A stretch of DNA of 64,000 nt from Physcomitrium patens (taxonomy: Eukaryota; Streptophyta; Bryopsida; Funariales; Funariaceae). The position numbers and the translations under genes were made by a program. Below are positions 11,014 to 23,629 of this stretch, in pieces. The first letter of the stretch is position 1. Each line of letters starts with the position of its first letter. Below the pieces are notes generated by a model, which was not told the DNA's origin, made no database searches, and saw only the letters and a program-made list of their open reading frames with translations. The stretch spans positions 11,987,328 to 12,051,327 of the forward strand of contig NC_037257.1 in assembly GCF_000002425.4 (NCBI RefSeq), written 5' to 3'.

Positions 11014-12480
11014 CATTTTCATACTATGTAAAGTCTGCTTAATAATGTACTAAACAATTGGATGTAGAAAAAAAAATGGAACTTGCAATAAGATGATCCT
11101 AATAATTATAATAGAATTTTAAACAAACTTCCATTAAATTATAAAAATGCTAAAAAATCTTTAATTGAATCCAAAATAAGATTCAAGAATTTATAAAAGA
11201 AATATAAAGAAATCATAAATTAATCGTGATAAAATATATATAATAAAAAAATCTTAAAAGAATATCAAAAATAGAAATCTTAATTGAATCTTAATCAAAT
11301 ATTTAATAAATCTTAATAAAATCCTTAATAAAATCCTAATAAAATCCTAAATCAATTTCAATTATACCTTAATGAAATCTCGAATTTTAAACAAATTTAA
11401 ATTAAATGTAAAAAAATATTAATCAAATTATAAAAAAAACTTGATTAAATCCTAAAAAGGTCTTAAAAAAATTCTAAGAAAAATCTAAATCTTAATCCTA
11501 GATCAAATGCCAATGAAATTCTAAATCCTATATAATCTTAAAAAAATTCTAAGTAAATTTTAATTAATTGCTATAGCTATTTGAAACCTCAATAAATATT
11601 AATTAAATAATAGATCTTAACTATAATTTTATCTAGACTTTAATCAAAAAGTAATTAATAAGATTATAAAATTTGAAAATAAACAGATATACCAATTGCA
11701 AGAAAAGCTTTCAAAATCTTTTGGTCATTAGCCTCCTTCTTTTTTTAACTTGAATATTGATTTTTCAACACGAATTTTTCTTTGCTAAATCTTTCAATAA
11801 ATCTAAAAATTTGATTATATTTAGATATTCAAATCTTAATTACTCTTATTAAATTTTGCTTCAATCCAATTAGTAAATATTTTTAGATCTTAAAATCATT
11901 TACTAATCCTAAATCTCAAATTTTTGAAACCATAATCCACCAAAATCCTCATACATTTCAATCTAACTACTTGATTGATCTTAAAGTTTTTACACACATT
12001 TACAATAAATACAACAACAAACTACTCAATTTTCTTTATATTCACACCATGAAACTTGAAAAATCTTAAAATTTATAAACTTATTTTTATTTTTCAAATT
12101 CTAAACTTACCAAATATATCATTAACTCTAAAAATTCTTTAAAATCTTAATATTAATTCAAATGACATAAAACCAACATTCAAAATCCTCCTTCAAGTCT
12201 ACTTTCAAATCTTGTCCTCTAATTTGTAAAAAAAATCTTGAAGTTTTTGTAGATATTTAGTTTTTTACCTCAAATCTAATTTTGATCTTAATTGGCAAGC
12301 AATCTTCTTTAGGTATCAATTCTTATCTTCTTGAGGTAACGTTTGCTAAAATTAATTTCTATTTATTTCTTAAATATACCTTTATTCTTTATTTTTTTTA
12401 ATCTACCTTATTTTTTCTTATTTATGGCTCTACAAAATAAATAGAATCTATTTTCACAAAAGACAATTCTAATACTAATA
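11014..12480 (+). repeat. LTR of the 'aatcctaaat' family, copy 1 (boundaries approximate)
   Basis: The start resembles TGTTGTCATATTAC copies at 37110 and 44504. The interior is dominated by imperfect short repeats of the form 'aatcctaa', 'aatcttaa'. The end shares 'tttatgg.ct.ta.aaa.taaatagaa' with copy 3. It splits a copia relic, RT on the left and RNase H on the right. Confidence 0.55.
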
Positions 12481-12584
12481 GATTTTACTTCTTACTTATT
12501 ATTTATCTATATTTTTTTATTATATATTTTTAATTTAGCTTTCTTATAATAAAATACTTTCTTTCTTCTTTGACCTAATAGCCA

Positions 12585-13110
12585 TGTCACTATGGGATAA
12601 TGGCACCTTGGATTTCTATCTAGAGAATTATGAATCTTCTTTTGTTTTGTACTTCTTTTATGGTTTCAGCAAGGCAAATTGGAGAAGAAATATCAATGAG
12701 TGTTGTTCAACATCTAGCTATGTCTTTTTCTTCTTTTATTGTATCATAAGCTTCAGCTTTACATGCTAGAGGTCCACCATATTATCCAACATCAAAGTTG
12801 AGTACATTTCTATAGCTACCATAACTTATGAACTTATGTGGCTTTAGCTTGTCTAATACAACCTCTACTATACCAAAATCCTAAAAAAACCAATTCTCAT
12901 ATACTGCAACAATTAATCTATGTTGACCTTAGTTGACACAAAAAAATTTCATTCTAAAACAAAATATGTATCCATTCAATATCATTTCATTTGTCAACTT
13001 ATAACTTATTAAAAAATAATATTTCAATATTGCCCTATTTACAATATGCACTTTGATATCTTTACTAAGTTGATCTTTAGGCCAAAGCTTATTCAATACT
13101 TAATATTGCT
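12585..13110 (+). pseudogene. Ty1/copia RNase H (same relic as 8890-11013)
   Basis: The plus-strand reading gives GFSKANWRRNINECCSTSSY, the decayed 'GYSDANWAGD...RRSTSGY' block. It continues with KVEYISIATITYELMWL ('STEAEYIA...E..WL') and FHSKTKYVSIQYHFI ('HSKTKHI.I.YHFIRE') and ends with MHFDIFTKLI ('DI.TKPL'). The first catalytic Asp of RNase H reads Lys here (K in SKANW). The protein would degrade RNA in RNA-DNA hybrids. Confidence 0.75.
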
Positions 13111-15125
13111 TTGCTTGCTTGAAAAAAAAATTCCACCATTATAATAACTTAATTAAGCTGCTATATTGGAATCTAAAATTTCAATTAATCAATATATTAT
13201 ATCAATAAAAAAAATAAAAATAAATCACATCCCATCTAGGAGTTGCAACTTTTTGAGTTTCATCCTCTTTAATATAATTAATTCTATATAAAAAAAATAT
13301 ATAATAAGAATTTTATTAAAAATTTTAATATTCTTAAATTTTACCTAGTTCTAATACATATACAATTTCTCTATTAATTAACTTGATTGCTTTTGAATTT
13401 TGAAATTAGATCAAGTGGGCAACTTGATTACTATTGCCTACAATACTAAAGAATTGATAAGAGGAACTAGAATACTCAATTGTAGGAGATGTTCATATAG
13501 AAAAAATAAATATCTATATATTAAATAAAAGGAAGTATTTAACTAGTAGTTTCAAAAATTATTTATAAAGATAAATATAGATACAAAATAATTATTTAAT
13601 TAATTTATTTTTATCTTATAATATATTATATATATATATTCTTTTATTATAATAATTCTTGGTACTCGGTTTCAATATATATTCTTTTGAAATGGACTAA
13701 ATCTACAAGCATCTTTAATTCTACTAAGTAATCAAAAAAATCTCTTTTATAACATTATAAGTCTTTAAATAAATAAAAAAAAACTTAGAATTTAGACCCT
13801 TGTCTTAGAAGTCTTATATCATTCAAAAATATTTTATAAAATATTTTTAATAATGATATATAAATAAGAAATATTGATATTATTCTTATTATTTTCAATG
13901 CATGTCTTATAATTTTTTTATATTTAATATATTCTAGTATTTTTATATTTATTAAAAATTATTTTAATTTCTTTGTGTTTAAATTATAAAAAATTAATTT
14001 TATTATTTTCCATATTTTATTAAATAGGCATCATTATATATAATTATTTTTATAAAATATATTCAATTAATAATTTTTAAAATTAACGCAAATGCACAAT
14101 TTTTTGGCAATCATTGAGCATCATTTAAAGAAGTAAATACATGAATAAAAGATCAGCTCTATTGAAGTAAATTACTTTTTAGTGAATGGACACAAAAAGG
14201 ATTTTCTTTCAACTAATGTGATAAAATAACATTTATGAAGACACACTTCAACAATGAAATATTTTAACAACATATACTGTCAGAAGTAAAGTGTGATTTT
14301 TTCAATGTTACAAAAATCAAGCCATTTTGAGAAATAGACACCATGATGCCACTACCTTATGCATGAGTTTTAGAAAAATACTATCATATTTCACTTTAAA
14401 AGGATAAAAAATCAATCAATCAAAGTTTAAGAGCTTTTGAGCAGACACATGTTTTGAAACAATGGAGGCACCAAACACAGCTTGATTCAACTCCTAATAT
14501 ATACATGCTCACACATACAGCTCTTCTGCAGATGTTGTGCACAATTCAGATACTAAAACCACAATTGTAATGAAGCATACATGGATGTCATGCTAAACAA
14601 TTGGTACAAGTTTTTATTGAGCAAAAATTAGCCTAGTTACAAAAATTCCAAGTAGACCAGTACTGGTTGCTCCAGAGATCTTAGACACAAAGAAATATCA
14701 AATGGCTTAAATTTCCAAACAAGAATGGGCTTCACATTTGGAATGACTTCCAAATCTAGTTGAGACACTGATTGTGTAGAAATCTCTCTCAATTATAGCA
14801 TGTTTTCTTGAATGTAGTTTGGTGATTCTCCAAACCTCCAATGTGCGTCATTGATGGCTTGCACATGAGATTGGTATTAAAGCATATTTACAAATAAGAC
14901 TTAGTGAACACATTAAAGAACTCACATCCCAAAAAAGATAAACTACCTTTCATCTTGCATATCTTGTGCTTAATCATAAGAAAAAGCTCATACTATGAAT
15001 ATTTTCCTAAATGTGCTAATATGTGCTAATATATTTCTTATTTTGAATGTCATCCATTGATTTTTGTCTGGGTTCCTTCATAATGGAGCAATTCTTCTAA
15101 ACTTGGATCAATTATGGATTAAGAA
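13111..15125. other. AT-rich stretch without recognised genes
   Basis: From 13111 to about 14100 the DNA is extremely AT-rich with short TA runs (near 13625) and no coding signal. From about 14100 to 15125 base composition is more moderate, but I found no protein domain, LTR terminus or RNA gene in either strand. Confidence 0.5.
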
Positions 15126-15371
15126 TGCTAGATTTACTAACACATATTAGATTTATTAATACATGTTTGATTTACTAATACATATTTGATTAATTAATAC
15201 ATATTAATAAATATATATTTACTATTAGATAGTTACAAAGTAATTATAAATAAGTTATAACTAATTTTCTCTATAAGACAATACATAAGGCTCTTATTAT
15301 TGTTATATAATCAAGTCATTTTATTAATATATTCTATACATTATTTCATCATTCTTAATATTTTTTTCTTA
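15126..15371 (+). repeat. 5' LTR of a plus-strand Ty1/copia element
   Basis: It starts TGCTAGATTT (TGTTAG-like) and opens with four 19-bp tandem units at 15129-15204, each a variant of 'tagatttactaacacatat'. It ends just before a decayed primer site at 15374. The termini are inferred, since no second LTR was found. Confidence 0.5.
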
Positions 15372-15373
15372 TA

Positions 15374-15387
15374 TAGTATTAAAGAAC
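15374..15387 (+). promoter_or_regulatory. Primer-binding site, initiator tRNA-Met type (decayed)
   Basis: TAGTATTAAAGAAC corresponds to the plant retroelement site TGGTATCAGAGAAC with three transitions. It fixes the orientation of the copia element that follows. Confidence 0.5.
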
Positions 15388-15539
15388 TAATTTTCTTTCA
15401 TTTTTTTTTAGTATAAGTAGAAAACTCAACCTACTATATCTTTTCATAAGACTTCTTGTTCTTCATTAATATCTTCATTGTTTGCAACTAATTATTTCAC
15501 TTAGAGTATTAAATTGAAGGTTTTTTTGAGTTATGTAGA

Positions 15540-16300
15540 ATTATAAGGAGTGATTAATAGCACTAAAGCTCCACTTGATGCAACATCATGCCTAAAATTT
15601 GAAGGATATAAAAGCCTATGTAGAAATATTTCTACATTGTAAAGATAAACAATTCATGACATTATACAAACTACCTACATCAAAGGTAGTTTGGAATCTC
15701 ATCAAGCATATATAAATAATCAAACAAAGCTTCTTAAGTATGTTTCTATAAAGATCTTTTCTACTTAATAATAGATGAGAATGAAGATGCTCATGTATTC
15801 ATTAAAAATTAACAATATATCTTTGAAGAAGCTACCATTGCTAGTTGTATTTTCATTAAATTACAACAAGTAAATTTATTATTAACTAAATTATAACAAA
15901 TAAATTTATTACAAGCTACTTTGTTTGATTCATAGAGTGTATTTATTACCACCCAAGATGGAATTAATGACTTAATATTTTCAACATTACTATCTAATAT
16001 CTTACAACAAATAGCTATCAATTATTCAAAATGTGACAATTCAAGAATAAGTGCATTAATGTGAAAGGAAAATTTGTTAAACATAATAAATCCTTAAACA
16101 CTCTAAGATTGAATGATATCTCTTCTTGATAATATTATTCTAAACAAATATTTTTTTTATATTTTAATCAATCAACTAAAAATATTATTTTATATTATTA
16201 AAAAAAATAAAGACATAGATTTCCAAAATATCACAAGAAACAAAGAAATCAAATGAATAAATCAAAATCTAGAAGATTTTATATTGTTGAGGCAACATTA
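15540..16300 (+). pseudogene. Ty1/copia gag relic
   Basis: Just after the primer site and leader, the plus strand reads APLDATSCLKFEGYKSLCRN, resembling the start of copia Gag ('P.LDG.NY..W'). Stops and frameshifts follow. Minus-strand open frames here are chance. Confidence 0.4.
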
Positions 16301-17341
16301 TACCTATTTATCTATATTCTTTAGATAAAGAAATTTTACCAACACCATCTTCACATAACCTACAAGTTTATCACCACCAATTCTTTATGACAACTTTATA
16401 TTTTCTAAGCAATGGCTAAATTCTACTTCTTTAATTCTTATTGAGACTTGAAGCAACAACTTCAATTCCAATAGGACCTCATCTCAAAAAAATACTATTG
16501 GCCCTAAGAAGGTAACAACTTTCTATAGTTTGTTTCAATTGCAATCTAAATTGATTATAGGTTGTAGCTATTATACTTAATTTTTTAGACAATGAATGTC
16601 CCAACTTGCATCAATTACATATAATTGCCTTACTTAATTTAATTTTATAATTCAATATAATAATCTAATTGCAAGTTCCAATATCTCTTTCATGATAGTC
16701 TTGGCACTTATCGAAGCTACATTGCCTAAGTCCTATGTCTCTATTATGGACAACAACAAGCGTCAAACTTACAATCACTATTAAAGCACCAATAATTCTC
16801 TACAAAAAAATAAGGCTTATATAATATTTCCATCTATTAGATGAGCACTTCAACATCTAGCCATCTTTTATGTATATTATTTAATCCTAATGTAGTGATG
16901 GCCATGATCACAACTGTAAATTTTCATTATCACAAGATTTTATATTTTATATATAGAGGTGATTACACGGCTAGTAGTAGCTTTATTGTAATATGAGCCT
17001 ATAGTAGTCCTAACGTGGTAGGAGCTTGCTTGGCTATTGTTTAAGCCAATGTGGTCCAAGTTAGTATAGCCCAAGTTAGCAACCCAAGCCAATGTGATCT
17101 AAGCCAATGTAGTCCAAGTCCACCTAGCCATGGTCCTTGCAAATATGGTCTAAATTCATGTGGCTGAAGTTGGCATGACTCAAGCCATTGTGGTCCTTGT
17201 CAATATAATTGATTGGAGGCATTTAACTCTTGATAATAGCCAATAGTCTTCCACTAAGCCTATTTTAAGTTAAAAAAATATTTTGATATTATGACATTAT
17301 CAATTGAAGCACCTTAATGACCTCAACATGCAACATATGGC
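16301..17341 (+). other. Copia gag/protease region, decayed, with repeated linker
   Basis: No secure domain is visible. At about 17030-17215 variants of 'agccaatgtggtccaag' recur, reading as a Ser-Gln-Pro-rich linker in one frame. The position between gag and integrase suggests the nucleocapsid/protease part. Confidence 0.3.
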
Positions 17342-17569
17342 ATGCCATTAATTTATTTTAGATTACCTTTATTAACAAATAATTTATCTTTTTATGAAGG
17401 TTGTATTTATTATAAATACAATAAAATGCCTTCACCTAAAATACTTGCCATACATACAACAACATTGTTGACTTTAATCCATTTTGACCTTTGTGGTTCT
17501 GTAGCTATTCCTTCTCTTAGAGGGGCTTATTATTTTTTATTATTTATGAATGATTACTTGTACCTCATA

Positions 17570-17614
<45 letters not shown>

Positions 17615-18180
17615 TAATTTTTTTTTCTATTTTCAAAAATATCACAATTATATTACTAGTCAATTTGGTCAACTATTATTAATACTTTAAACAAATAATA
17701 TTAGAAAATTTATAATTAAAAAAATTTTACTTATTGTAAGCTCATAGTATTTTTCATTATTTTACAACTCTTTATATTTCTTCTAAAAATGGTGTAGTTG
17801 AGTAGAAAAATTGTTCTCATCAATTCAGATTGCATTATGTTATATGTGCTAAGTTCAATACTAGTTATTAAGTTGAAGTGGTTTAAAAAATCTATCTATT
17901 TACTCTTCTTGACTGGATATTACTCCTTATGAAAGGTAGACTAGTCTTAAATCAAACCTCCATCATTTACAAGTTTGAAGGTATTTAGCTATTATTAAAA
18001 TATCAAATACTAAATATACCAAATTTAACCCTCTCACTTAACAATACTTATTTCAAGGCTATGTTAAACCTCTTGGAAGTAAAGGCTATAGGATTTATAA
18101 TTTAGAAACTCATAAGCTATTTATGATTTATAATATAATCTTTAATGAAGATTCTATATTTTATTCTATTCTTTTTTTAG
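17342..18180 (+). pseudogene. Ty1/copia integrase, plus strand
   Basis: The open part (17342-17617) has the end of the pre-integrase zinc finger (CIYYKYNKM for 'C..GK..K') and LTLIHFDLCGSVAIPSLRGA, containing the first catalytic Asp ('HSDLCGP...S..G'). YYFLLFMNDYLYLIKIY follows ('YFL.FIDDYSR..W.Y'). A (TA)n run has expanded at 17573. Downstream fragments read SKNGVVE ('QQNGVVER', catalytic Glu) at about 17780, and FKAMLNLLEVKAIGFIIQK at about 18060, matching the 'CIFVGYS...KGYR.Y' block. The protein would insert element cDNA. Confidence 0.75.
17573..17612. repeat. (TA)n microsatellite inside copia integrase
   Basis: About 20 uninterrupted TA units, placed within the decayed integrase frame. 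Confidence 0.95.
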
Positions 18181-19598
18181 ACTCTCTTCATTGATTAGTG
18201 GCTCCATTGATTCTACGAGATGTGTCCACATATTTACAAGATTTAGATTTTATTATAGAATAGAATTCTCAATTGGGACCTTACTTATAAGATTTTAATT
18301 TTTTATATTGTGGTAGAATGTACCATAATTCTTTATTAATTATTACAAATTAAAAGTATAGTTGAAAAACTACTACTTAAGTTGGTTCTCTTTTAAGGTA
18401 TATAAGTCAATTTAATCTTGAGGTTTTAAAAGAACATCATCTTATTGAAGTATGGTATTTTATGTTCTAAAACAATAATAGTATAAAAAATCTATTGTTA
18501 ATTAATATTAATAATAATGAGATACTTAGAATAAATTTCTTTTAATATAAATAATTATATTTGATCTTTAAAATGATTTTTGATTCTTTAAAGATAATTT
18601 AAAAATAAAATTATAGATTTCTAAGAATTTAGATAAAATTCAATAAGTATCATATTTAACATTGTTTATAATAGCTTCAATATAACTCTCTTTTAATTTT
18701 TAATTTTTTTTTTATTTATTTTTGGTGCCAAATAAATTTTAAAAATAAAAAATTTGATATTTTTTCAAAAGGTATGTAGATAATATTCAACCTAGAAATT
18801 CTTTAAAATTAATACTATAATTTATTTTGCTTATTATTAACTTAAAACTTATATAATTATCAATTATATTAAATTCTATTTACTATTTATATATTATTTT
18901 TATATATTATATTTTATAATAATTTAATTTTTTTTCAAAACTATAAAGATTATTTTTTTATAATAATATAGTTAAAAAATATTTAATAATATAAAAAATA
19001 AAATTATATATTTCAAGGAATATCCATGTTTTTTATTTATTTTTAATATAAAATATATAATACTTAATAATTTTCTTTATTCTTAGAATACATAAATATT
19101 TTATTAAAATATCTAATAAAAAATAAGACTTAATATTAATAAAAAAAATCATATATTATATATTAAAATAATTAAGTCATTTAGAGGTTCAAATAATATA
19201 ATTAAATATTAAGAATATTAACATATTTTATAAAAATATTTCTTCAAATAATTCTCTAATTCTAAATTTTTTAAAAATAATTCTTAACTTAATACTTTTA
19301 AAGATCTTTATTGTTCTAATAGTTCTAAAATTAATAAGTGTTATTTTTGTATTGTAGTCTTTTTTTCTTGTGATAGCTAATAAATATCAAAATTAATTTG
19401 TTTATTGATATAATTTATAAAATAATCTTAATAATGACTTGGTTTTTTTAAAAAAAATAATTCAAGTTTTTATTGAAATATTTAAGTAATATTACACAGT
19501 TATTTTTTTTTATTTATTTTTTTAATAACAAACTATATATTAATTCAAATGAAGGTTGTATTATTTCTAATAGTTACATTGTACAATCTTAATATTAA
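18181..19598. other. AT-rich copia remainder without recognised domains
   Basis: The stretch follows the integrase relic and should hold RT and RNase H if the element was complete. Mutation to near-pure AT leaves nothing I can align. No LTR end is visible. Confidence 0.4.
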
Positions 19599-20175
19599 TG
19601 TCCTATCACAAACATACACATGTAAACCAATAATTATCTATATGTTACTAAAAGTAGGTAAAAGTAGGTAAAAGTAAGTTAATTCCATAATATCTTCTGT
19701 AGAAGCTTTGTAGAAGCTTCATAGATACTGCTTTGACTTTGTAGGTGTCCATAATTGATTTTTTAGGTTAGAAATGTAGTCAACAAGTTAGCCATGTGCC
19801 ACACATGTTGGTAGCTTGAAAAACAAGCTAACTATGTGGCGCACACATAAAAAAAACTTGTCTTCTAAGCTAAGGCATGTATCTTATAAAGTCAATATAT
19901 ATTAGAGGTCCTGTAGAACATTGCCATATAGCTCTTAATTAGATAGTATATATAGAGGCAAGAGTGAAGCCTCCTTCACTCTTGTCAATTCTTTTCTTGC
20001 TTCTAGTCTAGATTCAAGAGACTCTATTTTTTTTTTTTTTTTTTTTCTTATGGCAATAGCCATTCTAGTTTCTTTTTAAAATATATACTACTTTATTTCT
20101 ATTTTTTCACTTTAATTTTGACACAAATTTTCTAGATTTATGCATCTTTTTTTAGTTCATTTCCTTGACATGTTC
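19599..20175 (+). repeat. Solo LTR of the E2 family
   Basis: It starts TGTCCTATCACAAACATACAC and matches 8332-8889 along its length: the 'tgactttgtaggtgtc' block, the TAGCTTG-CAAGCTA palindrome, the TATA box at about 19948 and the downstream hairpin (19960-19983). It ends CTTGACATGTTC. No gag or pol flanks it. Confidence 0.8.
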
Positions 20176-20350
20176 TAGTAGTTTGTCTAAATTTTTATTT
20201 TTAAATACATTCTTAAAATCATTTTATTAAATAAAAAATAATATCTAAGGTTTTTTAGCTAAATTAATAATATAGTTTAAATTTTAAGTATTATATTTTT
20301 TAGCTTCTTTATAATTTTTTTTGACTTCTTAATAATTTTTTATAAAAGTA

Positions 20351-20352
<2 letters not shown>

Positions 20353-20394
<42 letters not shown>

Positions 20395-20403
20395 TATATA
20401 TAT
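20353..20403. repeat. (TA)n microsatellite
   Basis: An alternating TA run with one interruption near 20391. Confidence 0.95.
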
Positions 20404-21153
20404 GATTTCTATAAGGTATTTTATATTAGACTAGTATATGGATAGTTGATACCAAGTTATTATTGAATGACCACTTGTAGCCACCATAAATTAGTTGTAA
20501 TACTATATAGTCATAAATGGCCTAATAAGGCAATTATCCCTAAGTTGATTAGATATTGGTAGTAAGCTAATTGTTAGTGTGTTTGCATTATAAAGTTCTT
20601 TTTATTCGATTATAAACTTGTACTTTAAAAGCCAAAAGCAAAGGTTCATCTTATGTGATTAGTTTCCTTAATTAGGTAGTGAACTTATTTTTATTCCATA
20701 TTATTAAACTTCTATCAAAGTAATATACTTCCTCATCTCTTTTCACACAACTAAGTTACTTCTTCTTCTTCTTCTTTGATTTGATTTTTTTTGTAATTAG
20801 ATTGTATAAATCAAATCTAAGAATTACAATAATATGAGATATAAAGAGGATGAGATGATATTCAAGATATTATACATGTTTAGTTAAGCTAAATTATTTT
20901 TATATTAAGTTCTAAATTAATTAATTTTATCTAATTGGGCCTATATGACTCAATCCAAAAAATCTATCAAATACATTATATTAAATTAGCAATAAAAATT
21001 GAAAATATTATTTAAAATAATTGAAATTTAAGTAGCTTAGCTAAATATACATGAAATGTTTTATAATTTCACATACAATGGATTAATACTTGGATTAGCA
21101 ATCAAATATTTGGAACCAATAGAATATGATCTAAAAAGAAATAAAAGGATTAG
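20404..21153. other. Unassigned AT-rich sequence
   Basis: The sequence includes a (TTC)n run near 20760. The style (TGTTAGTGTGTTTGC near 20573, then pyrimidine-rich sequence) could be a copia LTR, but I found no partner copy and no primer site. Confidence 0.3.
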
Positions 21154-21275
21154 AAAATAGAAAAAATACCAAAAATACCTCCGAAATATGTGGAAATATC
21201 AAATATACCCTTGAAATTTTGATAATTGCAAATGTACCCCTGAGTTTTGTCAAAATTGCAAATATGCCACTGGCC
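21154..21275 (+). repeat. Four degenerate tandem units of about 31 bp
   Basis: Units of the form 'aattgcaaatgtacccctgagttttgtcaa' recur four times with divergence, directly before a GC-rich island. Confidence 0.7.
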
Positions 21276-21295
21276 CTAATAGCTTATCAGCAAAA

Positions 21296-21560
21296 TCCTA
21301 TGTTTTTTAGCTCTTTTCGGGGCCTAAGCTGCATGCCTCGAATTTTGTGGCTCGGCAATTCTGGGAGCTCTTCCGGCCCTCTTCTCTTTTTGTCGCCCCT
21401 GTGGCCGTCGCAACTGCACGCTGCCCCATTTCTGCCCGCCCGTGTGAACCCCTCGCACGACATGGATTCTTTGACCTCCACCAGCCATGTCTGAGCTCAT
21501 GGTTTGTTTAATCGTTTTCATCGTCAGCTGGTACTTGGACACCACAGTCGAGTTCATTTC
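21296..21560. other. Small GC-rich island of unknown origin
   Basis: Composition changes sharply to GC-rich with many CpGs for about 260 bases. Overlapping open frames exist on both strands, which is expected from low stop frequency in GC-rich DNA. None has a domain I recognise. It could be a fragment of a less mutated repeat or of a gene. Confidence 0.4.
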
Positions 21561-21844
21561 CAGGTTCTAGTAGGAAAACTTCAGTTCATTGAAAGAAGTA
21601 CTATGTTATGATATTGTGGTTCGGGATTAACCAGTAAAAGTTGAATTTTTTTCTGTTGAACTAGGGTGAAGTCGAATTTGTGATGCAAGTATTGACTTTT
21701 GAATCCATATGATTGGTTTCTTGATTTAATGTAGACCTCTATGAAATTAAACAAAAACAGAAAAAAAATAATATATTTTATTATTTTAAAATAGAATCTT
21801 AAGAAGTCTGATTCAGTATATGACTTCTTCAATTGGTTGTTTAT

Positions 21845-22193
21845 TCAGAAAATCAGTGGCAGATACTCTCCTCCTTGATCGGATTTGAAAATACAAAGTT
21901 TACATCCCGTTTGAGTTTCAGCCCAAGTGTGAAAAATTTTAAACACATGGAAGTACTCACTTTTTCTACAGAGAAGTCGAAGCACTGTGTAGCAAGAAAA
22001 ATCATCTTTAAAGGTAATATAGTATTCATAGCCTGAAAAAGTTGGTGGTACAATACGACCACTTAGATCTGAATGAACTACTTCAAGAAGTTGAGTGGCA
22101 CGAGTTGTAGCAATTTTTTGAAACTTAGTTGCCATTTTCTTGCCAAGAAGACATGTGGAGCACAGTTGTTGTAGAACATGTTTTAAAGAGAAC
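21845..22193 (-). pseudogene. Ty1/copia integrase fragment, minus strand
   Basis: The minus-strand reading starts with the CC half of the zinc finger, CSTCLLGKK (about 22140-22170). It continues TTRATQLLEVVHSDLSGRI with the first catalytic Asp in HSD, then YYITFKDDFSCYTV, and ends at SDQGGEYLP, where the family has the second catalytic Asp ('SDNGGEY'). The copia frame is lost left of about 21850 and interrupted on the right by an LTR at 22198. The gag of the same element lies at 23110-23495. Confidence 0.85.
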
Positions 22194-22197
22194 CCGG

Positions 22198-23082
22198 TGT
22201 TGTGATGTAATATGACTATATAGTGAAATTATAATCAAAATTGAATTTCTAATCAATATCTAATTATCTTAGTTCAATTATAATTTGAGGTGTCTAAACA
22301 TGGCTTTTATAAAAGCCTCTTAGGTTATTTTTTTATCTTAATAGTTAGTGGGTTGAAAGTTAGTTACTAATTTTACCTTCTAGGTTGTAGAGACTCTTCT
22401 ACTACCTTAGAAAGACCATAAATTGATAAAATCATGTTAGAAGAGATAAATAATTAGTATAGTTGATACTAGGATTAAGTTGAGAGTAGGGTTGGGCTAA
22501 AAAATCCTTAAGAGAGGTTAGATTGATACCCAAGGGTCGGTCATTTGTGAGATAAGGTCGAAATCAGACCTTTGGCCACAAAAACGATGGCCTAGGACAA
22601 AATAGGGATTCATTCAAAGATCAAAGGATAGGGTTGGAGAGCTACCTTGAAGTTCTTTTCAGAGGCATAAGAATTGTTTTTGGAGAGTTTTTGAGGACTT
22701 AGCAATTATTATTCAAAGTCAAGGTTTATATTGATGATTTGGATTTTATATAATATAATTAGGGCTAGAAATTTTGGCTAGTTTGTACAATTGATGTAAC
22801 ATCTATAGTTGAAAATTTTGCAATTGATATAACATCTACCGTTGTAAGTTACTGGCTGAGTAACATCAATGCACTTTTTGGAGGTTTTCTCACAATTTAT
22901 AAGTTGGATTGAGCTAAAAATTCTTGAGCATATAGAAGACTTACATTGACAATTGCATGCAAATTTTTACATCAAGTAGACGGTCAAATTGCATGTTACT
23001 GCTTGTTAAAGCTTATTGTTTAGAATTAGGACTTATAAGAAAAATCTAAATTGCTTAAATATGAAAGTAACAAGGTAATTGG
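22198..23082 (+). repeat. Truncated LTR, TGTCG-like family
   Basis: It begins TGTTGTGATGTAATATGAC and aligns with the reverse complement of 50291-49150, including the 'ttttataaaagc' and 'attgcttaaatatgaaagtaa' blocks. The last about 180 bases of the family are missing. It sits between the gag and integrase of one copia element, so a deletion removed its end together with the middle of the copia element. Confidence 0.7.
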
Positions 23083-23109
23083 ATTATCACACAAAAATTG
23101 GTTTTGACT

Positions 23110-23495
23110 TGTTCTTTGTGTGATAAATTTTTCTTATAGATTAGCTTGAGTAACGATGTCACTTGCGGAATATATATTTTCAAGAGCAAGCCAAGCTTCA
23201 TTGGCTATTTTACATGCTCATATATAGGAAAATATGGAATTGTCTATACAATCTAATATGAATCTAAAGTAATATGATCTTTCTTTTTGCAAGTAGTGAT
23301 GGCAGCTTGATTTGTTGGTAGAGTTGTCATTGCTACATTGATTGCTGGAATAAGTGAAGGTTATTTTTTTATTCCAAATATTAACTCCCATAATTCTTCT
23401 ATCTCAAATTTTATTTGTATTTTTTGTTTCCAGACATTATACCAAGAGCCATCAAATTTTAGCCATTCTTTGGTTGAGAGGCTAATTGAAGCCAT
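23110..23495 (-). pseudogene. Ty1/copia gag, minus strand
   Basis: ATG is at 23493-23495. The reading is MASISLSTKEWLKFDGSWYN then VWKQKIQIKFEIEELWEL, the typical copia Gag start ('F.G.NY..W...M...L...LW'). Stops replace Gln or Trp codons, and a frameshift near 23200 is followed by NEAWLALENIYSASD ('AWE.L...Y'). The 5' end lies 135 bases from a primer site at 23630-23641. Confidence 0.75.
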
Positions 23496-23629
23496 GTCGA
23501 AGAAAACAAAAGAAAGAAAATTTATTGGTGCTCCAGTTTTCTGTGAAGAATGTCTTCTTTCGCAGTTTTTTTCTCCTTGTAAATTTTTATTGTTTCTATA
23601 GAATTTTTGTTAATAATTCACAGAGACCT

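Noticed and set aside
15129..15204. Short regular repeats that could suggest a CRISPR array
   Set aside because: Units are 19 bp with no spacers and lie in a eukaryotic LTR. They are simple tandem repeats.
15809..16021. Minus-strand 70-codon open frame
   Set aside because: It is antisense to the copia gag region and repetitive at DNA level, with no domain.
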